Source: Dankookia rubra (lineage in GTDB: Bacteria; Pseudomonadota; Alphaproteobacteria; Acetobacterales; Acetobacteraceae). Taken from it: 46,596 bases of DNA. Made by a program: the position numbers and the translations under genes. The stretch is taken from positions 1 through 46,596 of the forward strand of contig NZ_SMSJ01000045.1 in assembly GCF_004355005.1 (NCBI RefSeq), read 5' to 3'. The notes under the pieces were generated by a model. That model made no database searches. It saw only the letters and a list, made by a program, of their open reading frames with translations, and had not been told where the DNA came from. Below are positions 9,439 to 18,165 of this stretch, one piece after another. Each line of letters starts with the position of its first letter. The first letter of the stretch is position 1.

Positions 9439-10425
9439 CGATCCATTGTCATGCCCGTGGCCTGTATGATCGGGCGCCATTTCAGCAATTCGGCCTGCAT
9501 ATACTCCCGCGTCGCCTGCGGCGATACGCCGGGAACCGGCTGCACCGAGACACTTGTCAGGAATGCCTGGAAGGCAGGGTCCGCCATCGCCCCCTGTGCC
9601 GCGTCCAGAAGGGCCTGCATTGTACTGGGCGAGATGGCGGCGGGGGCAAGCAGCGCGTTGTAGGTATTGGCGACCATCCCGACCACCCGGCCTCGATCGC
9701 GGTTGGCACTTCGGGGGCCGCGGGTGAGCGCGCGCGCGAGAAATTCGCAATGATGCGCAGCCGGCCGGCACGATGATGCTCGAGCGTGGTGGCGAAAGTG
9801 CCGATATAGACCGGCACGGACCGGCACGTGCCCGGCAAGCAGATCCTGCAGGGCCGGCCCGGCGCCGCGGTAGGGGATCTGCGTCATGAGCAGGCCACCG
9901 GGCCTGGCGCATCAGCAACTCGGCCGTGAAGTGGGCGATCCCGTCGGCGCGGGATGAGGCATAGCTGATGGCGCCGCGCGGCTCGCGCACCAGCAACGCT
10001 ATGAGTTCGGGCAGCGATTGAGCGCGAAATGCCGGATGCACCGCGATCACCATCGGCACTTCGCCGATGAGGGTAATCGGCGCAAAGTCCTCAATAGGAT
10101 CGAAGGTCGGCGTCCGCATCAGCGAGGCGGCGATAGCGTGGGAAGAGGAGGTGGCGATCATCAGCGTGTAGCCATCCGCCCGTGCCCGGGCGACCTCGGC
10201 CGCCGCGATGGTGCCACTAGCGCCAGCCTTATTCTCGACAACGACGGGGTGTCTGAAGGTTGACGTCAACCGCTCGGCGAAGCGCCGGGCGACTAAGTCG
10301 GTCGGGCCGCCCGCAGCGAAGCCGAGGTGAATGCGGATCGCCCGGTTTGGATAGGTGTCCTGCGCCCGCGCAGTGAGGGGCAGACTCAGCAAGCCGAGCA
10401 GAAGCAGGCCGCGCCGGTCAGTCAT
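9435..10425 (-). pseudogene. Bug/TctC-type binding protein, third copy, frameshifted
   Basis: The gene starts at 10425 with MTDRRGLLLLGLLSLPLTARAQ (signal peptide) after a good GGAGG site and runs through YPNRAIRIHLGFAAGGPTD and VVENKAGASGTI. After LLMRQAR (near 9905) the family sequence continues in another frame as MTQIPYRGAGPALQDLLAGH. Near 9820 it moves to a third frame (VYIGTFATTLEHHRAGRLR) and near 9690 it moves back (VANTYNALLAPAAI), ending MTMDR at 9435. At least three frame changes are needed, so the protein is not made. The IclR gene follows directly, so the pair once formed a sensor/uptake unit. Confidence 0.82.
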
Positions 10426-10480
10426 GCCGAAATCCTCCCGCGTTTCCGGCAGACTAGCGCAACCGCTCTTACGAACAGCA

Positions 10481-10493
10481 TTCGAATATTCAA
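10481..10493. promoter_or_regulatory. Imperfect palindrome in a divergent promoter region
   Basis: TTCGAATATTCAA lies in the 112-bp gap between the binding-protein pseudogene (minus) and the hydratase gene at 10538 (plus). Eleven of its thirteen bases are symmetric. It resembles, loosely, the GTTC...GAAC palindromes at 14167 and 14231. A regulator of the IclR type could bind here, but there is no direct evidence. Confidence 0.3.
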
Positions 10494-10537
10494 ACCTGCG
10501 CCGATACGCCCTATGCTCGTCGGCCGGAGGACCAGCT

Positions 10538-11326
10538 ATGGAAACCGAACCCCGCATCGTCACGCGCACCGAAGGCATGGTTGGCATCATCGAGCTTGCC
10601 CGGCCACAGGTGTTCAACTGCCTCTCCGTGCTCGGCTTTGCCGAGATCAAAGCCGCGCTGCACGGCTTCGAGGCCGATGCGGCCGTGCGGGTCGTGTTGC
10701 TGCTGGCCCAGGGCAAGCACTTCTGCACCGGCGCGGAGCTTGGCGAGGTCAAACGGATGCGCGAAAACCGTGGACTTTTGTCCGGATTTCTCGCGGCGGG
10801 GCACGAGGCGCTCGCCTCGCTCGAGGCCAGCCCGCTCCCCGTCGTTGGCGCCGTGCAAGGGCTCTGTCTGGCCGGCGGTCTGGAATTGGCGCTGGCCTGC
10901 GACATCGTCTTCGCAGCCCGTACCGCCAAATTTGGGGACCAGCATGCGCAGTACGGCCTGGCTCCGGGCTGGGGCGGCAGCCAAAGGCTGCCGCGCGCCG
11001 TCGGGCTGCGGCGAGCGCTCGACCTCATGTTCAGCGCCCGTTGGATCGAAGCCGAGGAAGCCGAGCGCTGGGGCTTGGTAAACCACGTTGTGGCGGATGA
11101 GGAACTCGCCCCCGAATCCATGAGGTACGCGGCGGCGCTGGCCGGGCGGAGCGCGTCGGGCATCGCGCTGATGAAACGCCTGGCACGAGACGGGCTGGCG
11201 ACCAGCCTGGAGAGCGGGCTGCAGCGTGAGATGACGGAGGTACTGCCGGCCTTGTTCAGCGAGGATGTCAGCGAAGGGCTCGCTGCCTTCGAGGCGCGCC
11301 GCACACCGCGCTTCAGCGGTCGTTAA
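10538..11326 (+). CDS. Enoyl-CoA hydratase/isomerase family protein
   Basis: A 262-residue crotonase-fold enzyme. ATG 10538 is chosen because CGGAGG precedes it by a normal distance; the frame stays open further upstream only over the neighbouring gene's leader. The motifs GKHFCTGAELGEV and GLCLAGGLELALACDIV form the oxyanion hole, and KFGDQHAQYGLAPGWGG covers the active-site loop. The end SEGLAAFEARRTPRFSGR is typical. It acts on enoyl-CoA esters. It is transcribed alone, divergent from the third binding-protein gene and convergent, 19 bp away, with the CoA-transferase at 11346-12518. It is intact, unlike three of its paralogues in the window. Confidence 0.9.
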   Translation: METEPRIVTRTEGMVGIIELARPQVFNCLSVLGFAEIKAALHGFEADAAVRVVLLLAQGKHFCTGAELGEVKRMRENRGLLSGFLAAGHEALASLEASPLPVVGAVQGLCLAGGLELALACDIVFAARTAKFGDQHAQYGLAPGWGGSQRLPRAVGLRRALDLMFSARWIEAEEAERWGLVNHVVADEELAPESMRYAAALAGRSASGIALMKRLARDGLATSLESGLQREMTEVLPALFSEDVSEGLAAFEARRTPRFSGR

Positions 11327-11345
11327 GGGCGATCGGCCCGGGCGT

Positions 11346-12518
11346 TCAAGCCTGTGCCTCGGCGATCTCGGCCGGGCTGAAGCCGGCAGCGGTCAAAATC
11401 TCCTCGGTATGCTCCCCGAGGCGCGGCGCCAGCCGGCGCACCGCGCCAGGTGATTCCGAGAAGGCGACCGGCACCGCGGGCGTTAGCATTGTGCCCTCCG
11501 ACGGGTGCTCCATCGGCATGAAGAAGCCGGTTTCCTGCAGGTAGGGGTCGGTGAAGAGGTCCTTCAACGCATTGACCGGACCGTTCGGCACATCCGCCGC
11601 GTCAAGACGCTCCTGCCATTCGGCTGTGCTCCGTGAAGGCATGGACTGGTCGAGCAGGGAATAGAGCTCGTGCAGGTTGCGGCTGCGGTCGACCAGCCGG
11701 GCGAAGCGCGGGTCGGTGATCAGCTCCGGCCGTTCGATGGCGGCGAACAGCCGGGCCCATTGCTCGTCGGTATTGGCAAGCAGGCAGATATGGCCGTCCT
11801 GCGTCGGATAGGGCCGGCGATAGGGGGTGAGCATGCGGCTGTAACCGAGGCCGCGCTCCGGCTCGCCGAAGGTGCCCCAGGACATGTGCTCCACCAGGTT
11901 CAGGTTCAGCATCGTCTCCAGCATGGGGACATGCACCTCCTGCCCGCGACCGGTTCGCTCCCGCCGGAACAAGGCCATGCCGATGGCCGAGGCCAGGACG
12001 TAGCCGCAGAACTTATCCGCAATCACCATCGGCACGAAGCGCGGCTCGCCATCGCGCTCGGCATGCAGAGCAGCGATGCCGCTCATGCCCTGGATGACAT
12101 CGTCGAAGGCCGGGCGGTCCCACCACCGGCTCTTCTGCCGGAAGCCGGCAGCCGAGGCATGGACGAGGCGGGGATGCGCCGCCGTGAGCGCGGCATGGTC
12201 CAGCCCCAGACGCTGGGCAGCGCTTGGGCGCATGTTGTGCACCAGGACATCGGCATCGCCGAGCAGGCGCACCAGCGCCGCCCGGCCCGCCGGCCGCTTC
12301 AGGTCCAGCACCATGCCGCGCTTATTGCGGTTGCAGTTGAGGAAGTAGCTACCCATGCCCGGGTTGCGGGCCGCGCCGACATGGCGGATGGGATCGCCCT
12401 GCGGCGATTCCACTTTCACCACATCGGCGCCCATGTCGCCGAGAATCTGGGTGGCGATGGGGCCGAGCACATTGACCGTGAGATCGATAACCCGGACGCC
12501 ATCGAGCGGACCGCTCAT
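11346..12518 (-). CDS. CaiB/BaiF family CoA-transferase (class III), second copy
   Basis: A 390-residue class III CoA-transferase, colinear with the one at 1289-2449 and sharing MSGPLxGxRVIDLT, ILGDMGADVVKVE and NRNKRGMVLDLKRP. Asp168 in VIADKFCG is the expected catalytic aspartate. The C-terminal motif HPSEGTMLTPAVPVAFSESPG is also shared. It is the last gene of an operon with an acyl-CoA dehydrogenase and a MaoC-type hydratase; its ATG overlaps the MaoC stop by 4 bases (ATGA). The context suggests it forms the acyl-CoA that the dehydrogenase then oxidises. The two copies may act on different acids or reflect an old duplication. Confidence 0.9.
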   Translation of the reverse strand: MSGPLDGVRVIDLTVNVLGPIATQILGDMGADVVKVESPQGDPIRHVGAARNPGMGSYFLNCNRNKRGMVLDLKRPAGRAALVRLLGDADVLVHNMRPSAAQRLGLDHAALTAAHPRLVHASAAGFRQKSRWWDRPAFDDVIQGMSGIAALHAERDGEPRFVPMVIADKFCGYVLASAIGMALFRRERTGRGQEVHVPMLETMLNLNLVEHMSWGTFGEPERGLGYSRMLTPYRRPYPTQDGHICLLANTDEQWARLFAAIERPELITDPRFARLVDRSRNLHELYSLLDQSMPSRSTAEWQERLDAADVPNGPVNALKDLFTDPYLQETGFFMPMEHPSEGTMLTPAVPVAFSESPGAVRRLAPRLGEHTEEILTAAGFSPAEIAEAQA

Positions 12519-13000
12519 TCGCCGGTCGTCCGTGCCTTCACCATGCGCAGCGGGTTATAGGTCAGCGCCACGCTGCCGTCCTGCTTCACCACGCGGTTGA
12601 AGGTGCGCACCAAGCCGCGGTTTGGCCGGCTCTTGCTGCGCCGGCTCTCCACCACTTCGCATTCCACGTGGATGGTGTCGCCGGCCTGCACCGGGTTTTC
12701 AATCTTCAGTTCCATCCCGAGGAAAGCGAAGCCGGTATGCTGCATGGTGGCGTGCACCAGCAGACCCTCGGCGAAGCAGTAGACCAGCGAACCCGGCGCT
12801 AGGCGCACCTTGATGTCGCTTTCCTCGCGCAGGAATTCCAGGTTGGTGAACAGCACCTCGGTAATGCCGGTGCAGTTAATGAAGGCGACGATGTCGGGTT
12901 CGGTGATGGTGCGCCCAATGGTCTGGAACTTTCGCCCGAGAGGCAGATCCTCGTAGTAGAGGCCGAGCCCGAGCACCGGCAGATCGCTCTTGTAAGTCAT
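12515..13000 (-). CDS. MaoC-like (R)-hydratase, hotdog fold
   Basis: A 161-residue protein of the MaoC/hotdog type, which hydrates enoyl-CoA esters. It carries YEDLPLGRKFQTIGRTITE, then FINCTGITEVLFTNLEF, a segment around residues 65-80 (APGSLVYCFAEGLLVH) and the strand KIENPVQAGDTIHVECEV. The usual D-x(4)-H catalytic pair of MaoC is not clearly present, so the exact reaction is uncertain. ATG 13000 is preferred: it sits 1 bp after the dehydrogenase stop with AGGAAAA upstream. An ATG at 13018 is possible but overlaps the upstream gene. It is coupled to the CoA-transferase downstream. Confidence 0.8.
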   Translation of the reverse strand: MTYKSDLPVLGLGLYYEDLPLGRKFQTIGRTITEPDIVAFINCTGITEVLFTNLEFLREESDIKVRLAPGSLVYCFAEGLLVHATMQHTGFAFLGMELKIENPVQAGDTIHVECEVVESRRSKSRPNRGLVRTFNRVVKQDGSVALTYNPLRMVKARTTGE

Positions 13001-13001
13001 G

Positions 13002-14147
13002 TCAACGTTTTCCTGCACCGATGATGTTGCGCGCCACGATGTTGCGCTGGATCTGGTTGGTGCCCTCGATGATCTGCAGCACCTTGGCGTCCCGAAAATA
13101 GCGATTGATCGGATACTCGTTGGAGATGCCGGCGGCGCCGAACAGCTGGACTGCGTCCGTCGCCACCTTCATCGCGGTGTCGGAGACGAAGCATTTGGCG
13201 CTCGCCGCTAGCCGCGCCATTTCCCCGCCGCGCATCCCGGCATCGACCGCTGCGGCCGCAGCATAAGTCAGGTGACGTGCCGCCTCGATCTGGATTGCCA
13301 TGTCCGCTACAATCCAGCGCACGCCCTGGAAATCCGAGACCTGCTGACCGAACGCCCGGCGGTCCTTAATGAAGACGACGGCGTGGTCCATAGCGCCCTG
13401 GGCGAGACCAAGGCCGCGCGCGGCGATAAGCGGGCGCGATTGGTTCAGCGCCTCCATCACGTCCTTGAACTTGCCATCCTCGCCACCTAGGCGGTTCTCT
13501 CGCGGCACCCGGACGTCGTCGAGGTAGATGGCGTAGCTCGGCACACCACGTGCGCCCATCTTGTCTTCCTTCGCTCCGATGCTGAAGCCGACGCGGTCGG
13601 TCTCGACGATGAAGAAAGAGACCTCGTCGGAGGCCTCGACTTTGCAGCCAACCATGATGAAATCGGCGACGCCGGCGTTGGTGCACCAGATCTTGCTACC
13701 GCTAAGGACGTAGTTGTCGCCGTCGCGGCGGGCGCGGGTGCGGATGCCAGCAACATCGCTGCCGGATTGCGGCTCGGTGAGGGAGAAGGCGGCGCGGGTC
13801 CACCCGGCCGCAAGGTCCGGCAGCAGGCGCTGCTTCTGCTCGGGCGTGCCGCCGGCAAGGATGGCGCCAAGTGGCGCCCACTGCACTAGCAGCAGATAGG
13901 CGGTGTTGTAGCAGACCCTGCCGAGTTCCTCGATCGCCAGCACCGCGGACAGCAAGCTCCCGGAGCCGCCATGCTCGGGCGGAAACGGCAGGGTAAAGAG
14001 GCCAAGCTCGCGCAGCAGGTCGAACATGTCTTGCGGATATTCGGCCGAGCGGTCGATTTCCGCGGCGCGGGCCGCAACGCGTTCCTGTGCCACGCGACGC
14101 ACTTGGTCGCGCACTGCGATCTGTTCGTCGGTGAGACTGTAAGTCAA
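13002..14147 (-). CDS. Acyl-CoA dehydrogenase
   Basis: A 381-residue flavoprotein that introduces a double bond into acyl-CoA thioesters. It has the FAD/substrate loop FSLTEPQSGSDVAGIRTRA, the SGSKIWCTNAGVADF strand, and RRAFGQQVSDFQGVRW. The C-terminal LQIIEGTNQIQRNIVAR contains the catalytic-base position at Glu361. Length and domain order are normal. It leads a minus operon with MaoC and CoA-transferase genes, giving the order activation, oxidation, hydration. The upstream 143 bp are a divergent promoter shared with an IclR-type gene and contain two similar palindromes, so control by that regulator is likely. Confidence 0.93.
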   Translation of the reverse strand: MTYSLTDEQIAVRDQVRRVAQERVAARAAEIDRSAEYPQDMFDLLRELGLFTLPFPPEHGGSGSLLSAVLAIEELGRVCYNTAYLLLVQWAPLGAILAGGTPEQKQRLLPDLAAGWTRAAFSLTEPQSGSDVAGIRTRARRDGDNYVLSGSKIWCTNAGVADFIMVGCKVEASDEVSFFIVETDRVGFSIGAKEDKMGARGVPSYAIYLDDVRVPRENRLGGEDGKFKDVMEALNQSRPLIAARGLGLAQGAMDHAVVFIKDRRAFGQQVSDFQGVRWIVADMAIQIEAARHLTYAAAAAVDAGMRGGEMARLAASAKCFVSDTAMKVATDAVQLFGAAGISNEYPINRYFRDAKVLQIIEGTNQIQRNIVARNIIGAGKR

Positions 14148-14166
14148 TTGTTGTTCCTCGAACTAA

Positions 14167-14182
14167 GTTCTTATATCTGAAC
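14167..14182. promoter_or_regulatory. Imperfect 16-bp palindrome, probable IclR-type operator
   Basis: GTTCTTATATCTGAAC has the same outer half-sites (GTTC...GAAC) and spacing as the perfect palindrome at 14231. It lies 20 bp upstream of the acyl-CoA dehydrogenase start. Two copies in one divergent promoter suggest a regulated site. Confidence 0.5.
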
Positions 14183-14230
14183 TTCGGTGCCGCTTGCCGT
14201 CAAGCCCATTGACGAGACATCTACGCTGGT

Positions 14231-14246
14231 GTTCGTATATACGAAC
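14231..14246. promoter_or_regulatory. Perfect 16-bp palindrome, probable IclR-type operator
   Basis: GTTCGTATATACGAAC is exactly symmetric and lies 45 bp upstream of the IclR-type gene at 14291. With the related site at 14167 it probably controls both divergent operons. The regulator encoded at 14291 is the natural candidate ligand-responsive binder. Confidence 0.55.
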
Positions 14247-14290
14247 AACGTTCAACAAGAGCCGGTCACCGGCGCAACAGGGAGAGTATC

Positions 14291-15157
14291 ATGCCGCTGG
14301 ACGGGAGCCGCGTCCGCCCGGCATTCCCCGGTCGGAACCCGATGGTGAAATCAGCCACGCGGGTATTGGAAATACTCGAATTTTTTGACTACGAGCGGGG
14401 CCCGACCACTGCACGGAAGCTGGCGCAGGCGCTCGGCTACCCGCAATCGAGCACCGCCGCCCTGCTGCACAGCCTAGTGGCTAGCGGCCACCTTCGGCAC
14501 GACGCCAGGGCACGCACCTACCTCCCATCGCTCAGGGTGGCGATGCTCGGCTCCGGCTGGCTGGCGCCGCGACTCTGTGGGGAAGGGTCGTTGCCAGAGC
14601 TCGTCCGCGATGTCGCGGAGCGCAGTGGCCTGGCGACCGGGCTGTTGATACGCAACGCCCATCATGCCGAATCCATTCTTTCCGTCCCACCGGCGCATTC
14701 GCGCCTGCCTCGCCTGCCGTCTCGTTGCCGGCAGGACCTCGTCGCCCCCGGGCCGGCCCGTGCCCTACTTTCACGGTGTTCAGAGGCCGAGCTGCGCCAG
14801 CTGCTACATCGGCGAAACGCCGAGGCAGGTGCCAGCGGCCAAGTGGTACTCAAGGTTCAGGACTTGTTGCCCTGCATCGCCATGCTGCGCCGGCAGGGTT
14901 GGCTTGCCGCCGTCGATTTCGCCGCGCCTGACCTGCTGCAGCTGGCCGTCCCGCTGCACGGCGCTTGGGCGTCGGAGACTCTGGCCCTGGTCGTCGCGCT
15001 AGAAGCCTCGTCTAGGCCTGGTGACGTCGCAGAAGTCGCGCGGCTAGTGTTGGAACGCCGGGCGGTCCGCATCCCCGCGGCACTCGCCCCGCCCTTCGCC
15101 CGGCATCTAGGGCTGCAGTCCTGGCACACTAACGAACGCTACCAAGCAGAAGGATAA
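14291..15157 (+). CDS. IclR-family transcriptional regulator, second
   Basis: A 288-residue protein. After a 15-residue tail, SATRVLEILEFFDYERGPTT and LAQALGYPQSSTAALLHSLV form an IclR-type winged helix-turn-helix (about residues 20-85). The rest is a diverged effector domain (VRDVAERSGLATGLLIRN, LQLAVPLHGAWASETLALVV). A GGGAGAG site precedes ATG 14291. It is the first gene of an operon with a racemase-like CaiB-family gene 4 bp downstream and a thioesterase, and it is divergent from the acyl-CoA dehydrogenase operon. That arrangement and the two palindromes suggest it regulates both units and itself. Confidence 0.85.
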   Translation: MPLDGSRVRPAFPGRNPMVKSATRVLEILEFFDYERGPTTARKLAQALGYPQSSTAALLHSLVASGHLRHDARARTYLPSLRVAMLGSGWLAPRLCGEGSLPELVRDVAERSGLATGLLIRNAHHAESILSVPPAHSRLPRLPSRCRQDLVAPGPARALLSRCSEAELRQLLHRRNAEAGASGQVVLKVQDLLPCIAMLRRQGWLAAVDFAAPDLLQLAVPLHGAWASETLALVVALEASSRPGDVAEVARLVLERRAVRIPAALAPPFARHLGLQSWHTNERYQAEG

Positions 15158-15161
15158 TGAC

Positions 15162-16304
15162 ATGGGACCGCTCGCCGGGAGGAGGATCGTGGAACTGGCC
15201 GGCATCGGCCCCGCGCCGATGTGCTGTATGCTGCTGGCCGATCTCGGCGCGACGGTGTTGCGGATCGACCGGCCGGATCCACCGGAACTCGGTGTCCAGC
15301 GCCCGCTGAAATACAACCTGCTACTGCGCGGCCGGCATAGCCTGGCGCTGAACGTGAAGCGGCCGGAGGCCCGCGATCTAGTCCTGGAATTAGTCCAGGG
15401 TGCCGACGCCCTGGTGGAAGGATTTCGCCCCGGCGTCACCGAACGGCTCGGCCTCGGACCGGCGGAATGTCTCGCGCGCAATCCGCGGCTCGTCTACGGC
15501 CGGATGACCGGTTGGGGCCAAGATGGTCCGTTGGCGCAGGCCGCGGGGCACGATCTGAACTACATCGCGCTCACCGGTGCGCTGCATGCTATCGGCCGTG
15601 CTGGCCAGCCGCCCAGTCCGCCGCTCAACATTCTCGGCGATTATGCAGGCGGCTCGCTCTACCTTGCCATCGGCCTGCTCTCCGCCATGCTGGAGGTTAA
15701 CACTTCCGGCAAGGGCCAAGTCATCGATGCGGCGATCGTGGATGGCACCGCCCACCTAATGACGGCCTTCCACGGCCTGCAGGCGGCTGGGTTGTGGCGT
15801 GACGAACGCGGGAGCAACTTTATGGACTCCGGCGCCTACTTCTATGACAGCTACGAGTGCGCCGATGGACACTATGTATCCATCGCTCCGATCGAAAGCC
15901 GCTTCCACACGGAACTGCTTCAGCGGCTGGGGATCAACCCGGCCAGCTTCCCGCCACAGGACGACCGCACCCGCTGGCCGGAAGCGCGCGAGCGCTTGGC
16001 CGCTGAGTTCCGTAGCCGGACGCGCGATGAGTGGTGCCAGATGCTAGAGGGCAGCGATGCCTGCTTCGCGCCGATTCTTACATTGGATGAGGCACGGCAG
16101 CACCCGCACATGCAGGCTCGCGGCACTTATCAGGAAGTCGCCGGCGTGCCGCAGCCGACCGCCGCGCCGCGCTTCAGCCGTACGGTGCCCGAGCCTCCCA
16201 TCCCGCCTCAGCCCATTACCGCAGCGGGCGCCGAGGCGGCGCTGGAAGGGTGGTTGAGCCAGGAACGTATCGCGGCCCTGCGATCGAGCGGAGTGCTCGG
16301 CTGA
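15162..16304 (+). CDS. CaiB/BaiF-fold, alpha-methylacyl-CoA racemase-like
   Basis: A 380-residue class III CoA-transferase-fold protein. Unlike the two transferases, it has the racemase pair: His130 in AAGHDLNYIALTGAL and Asp160 in LNILGDYAGGSL, matching the His/Asp acid-base pair of alpha-methylacyl-CoA racemases. The N-terminus MGPLAGRRIVELAGIGPAPM is typical of that branch. It would invert the methyl-bearing alpha carbon of branched acyl-CoAs so that a stereospecific dehydrogenase can act. The stop overlaps the thioesterase ATG (TGATG). The nearby dehydrogenase operon and the 3-hydroxyisobutyrate dehydrogenase-like gene fit branched-chain acyl-CoA use, though this is inference. Confidence 0.88.
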   Translation: MGPLAGRRIVELAGIGPAPMCCMLLADLGATVLRIDRPDPPELGVQRPLKYNLLLRGRHSLALNVKRPEARDLVLELVQGADALVEGFRPGVTERLGLGPAECLARNPRLVYGRMTGWGQDGPLAQAAGHDLNYIALTGALHAIGRAGQPPSPPLNILGDYAGGSLYLAIGLLSAMLEVNTSGKGQVIDAAIVDGTAHLMTAFHGLQAAGLWRDERGSNFMDSGAYFYDSYECADGHYVSIAPIESRFHTELLQRLGINPASFPPQDDRTRWPEARERLAAEFRSRTRDEWCQMLEGSDACFAPILTLDEARQHPHMQARGTYQEVAGVPQPTAAPRFSRTVPEPPIPPQPITAAGAEAALEGWLSQERIAALRSSGVLG

Positions 16305-16705
16305 TGCGCGCCAGGATCCAGGCCTTGGTGGACCGCAGCCCCTATAACACTTGGCTTGGCCTGCAGGTTTTCAGGGCCGACGACGAGGGTGTGGAGATCG
16401 CGGTCGCGTGGCGCGAAGATTTCATCTCCGCGCCGGAGCGGAGGGCGGTGCATGGCGGCGTGCTGGCTGCCTTGGTCGACAGCGGCGCAGTCTTCGCGGT
16501 AATCGCGCGGACCGGGCTACTTGCGGCCACTGTAAACCTCCGCACCGACTACCATGCGATCCCGCAAGCTACGGCAATGCGACTGATCGGCACAGTGGTG
16601 CACCAGGGTAGACGCATATGCACGGCCGACGCCCGGGTGCTGGACGACGGTGGCCGCCTCGTCGCCAGTGGCCGCGCTACCGTGCTAAGCCTGGAGCCGC
16701 GCTGA
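16304..16705 (+). CDS. PaaI-like acyl-CoA thioesterase (hotdog fold)
   Basis: A 133-residue single-domain hotdog protein. RAVHGGVLAALVDSGAVFAV is the characteristic H-G-G plus helix motif of PaaI-type thioesterases, and TVNLRTDYHAIPQA is the following strand. Such enzymes hydrolyse acyl- or aryl-CoA thioesters, often to rescue CoA from dead-end intermediates. ATG 16304 overlaps the racemase stop, so translation is coupled. It is the last gene of the IclR-racemase-thioesterase operon. Confidence 0.88.
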   Translation: MRARIQALVDRSPYNTWLGLQVFRADDEGVEIAVAWREDFISAPERRAVHGGVLAALVDSGAVFAVIARTGLLAATVNLRTDYHAIPQATAMRLIGTVVHQGRRICTADARVLDDGGRLVASGRATVLSLEPR

Positions 16706-17398
16706 TGAGCCTTCACGCTTCGACGGGGGACGCAAGACGGCAGGAGGCATCATGACGTCGTCCAAAGTGGCAGGCCAAGTTCAGGACTCCGAGGCGAAAT
16801 GCGCCTCCGGCGACAGTCCCGCCTTTATGCAGGGCTGGAGGCGACCCTGACCGCGTGGCGCGGGATGATCGAACGTGCCGCTATCGGCGCCTGCTGACTA
16901 GCCCGTAATCACCGTGAGGCGATGTCGAATCGCAACAGAGATCCATATAGCATGAGTCTGGACATCGCTGCCGGCCCGTTTCCGACTAGGAAAGCGAGAA
17001 TGGCCTCGCCCAGGCGCTGTGGGCCCAGGGCGTTGAGCCAATCGAGATCGGCGGCGCTGTGAAACCGGCTGAACTCGATGCTCTACAAGCGATCGAGGAA
17101 GGGACTTGCGCGGGTGAGGTAATCTGACGTTTTTGGCAGAGCACTACTCTCGAGCCCATGCAACCGCCCCCGGCCCGACACCGCAGCCAGGCCCAATGCA
17201 GCATCAATTCTTCAAAGAGTAGACATGCAATAAGCGATCGCGAACCCGGCATCCTGATTTGGCTTTGCATGCGTTGGAGGGCACCGGAAAGCGAGGCCGG
17301 CCGGTGGTATTACGAGCCCCCAATTGACCGGCATGGAATGGACGGCGCAGCCTATACGACTAGAGCCATAAACATGGCCGGCGGGGGGGGGGAAAGGT
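16706..17398. other. Degenerate 693-bp interval with gene scraps
   Basis: No intact gene is visible. A possible 34-codon frame begins at the ATG after ggaggcatc (near 16752) and has no recognisable family. At 16989-17127 a plus frame reads GVEPIEIGGAVKPAELDALQ and continues AIEEGTCAGEVI before a TGA. This resembles the C-terminal FAD-side motif (GDA-x-x-P...EG...AG) of NADH:flavin oxidoreductases, suggesting a deleted oxidoreductase gene. The rest has nothing I can assign until the G-tract ahead of the SDR gene. Confidence 0.35.
17383..17392 (+). repeat. Run of ten G immediately upstream of an SDR gene
   Basis: Ten consecutive G follow GGCC and precede AAAGG and the ATG at 17399. It lies in the ribosome-binding region of the SDR/dehydrogenase operon, so changes in tract length would alter the spacing of the binding site. 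Whether it varies in the population is unknown. Confidence 0.6.
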
Positions 17399-18163
17399 AT
17401 GCGCTTTCAGGACCAAGTCACGCTTATTACCGCAGCGGCAAGTGGCATCGGCCGTGCAACTGCAGATATTATTGGGCGGGAGGGCGGCACGGTCATCGCG
17501 GTGGACAGTCATGCTGAACGCCTCAACGCTGCAGTGGACGGCATTCTCCAGGCTGGCGGACAGGCGCATGCCTACCACGCGGACGCGCTAGACGAAGGCC
17601 AAGTGAACGGCTTGGTGACAGATGTAGCCAAACGCTTCGGACGCATTGATGTGCTGGTCAACGCAGTGGGCGGCAGTACCATAATCGCTGACCCGGCCGC
17701 AACAGTTGACGTCTTGACCCTCGCTGAATGGCAGGCGCTGCTGCACTTCAACCTGACCGGAACCTTTCTCCTCACCCATGCTGTCGTTCCCGTCATGCGA
17801 CAGCAAAAGCGTGGCAAGATCGTCAACCTTGCCTCCATTGCTGGCCGCGGCCTCAGCGAGGCCAGCTCCGCCGCTTATGCAACGGCCAAGGGCGGAATTA
17901 CTGCACTCACCAGAAAGCTGTCTATCGAACTTGGACCGCACGGTATTAACGTCAACGCTATCGCCCCGGCCACTACGCTCACCGAACGGATCCGTCCACG
18001 CTGGGAGCAGCGGCCGCCCGAGGCGCGGGCGCGAGATCTGGAGCGCACGCCGCTTCGGCGCATGGGGGATGCTGCAGATCAGGCTAAGGTTATCTGTTTC
18101 CTGGCATCCTCGGATGCCGATTTTGTCACCGGCCTTACCATCGACGTCACCGGAGGGCTGTAG
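17399..18163 (+). CDS. SDR-family oxidoreductase, second
   Basis: A 254-residue classical short-chain dehydrogenase with TAAASGIG at residues 11-18, catalytic Ser146, Tyr160 and Lys164 (YATAK) and the C-terminal signature DFVTGLTIDVTGG. It would use NAD(P) to interconvert an alcohol and a ketone. An AAAGG site lies directly before ATG 17399, after a ten-G tract. The next gene starts 2 bp after its stop, so the two form an operon; both partners being alcohol-type dehydrogenases suggests consecutive oxidation steps of a hydroxy acid. The substrate is not evident. Confidence 0.88.
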   Translation: MRFQDQVTLITAAASGIGRATADIIGREGGTVIAVDSHAERLNAAVDGILQAGGQAHAYHADALDEGQVNGLVTDVAKRFGRIDVLVNAVGGSTIIADPAATVDVLTLAEWQALLHFNLTGTFLLTHAVVPVMRQQKRGKIVNLASIAGRGLSEASSAAYATAKGGITALTRKLSIELGPHGINVNAIAPATTLTERIRPRWEQRPPEARARDLERTPLRRMGDAADQAKVICFLASSDADFVTGLTIDVTGGL

Positions 18164-18165
18164 CC

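Noticed and set aside
8587-11304. A very long (about 900-codon) minus-strand frame
   Set aside because: It only chains the IclR gene, the broken binding-protein gene and the antisense of a hydratase; the family-supported starts are inside it.
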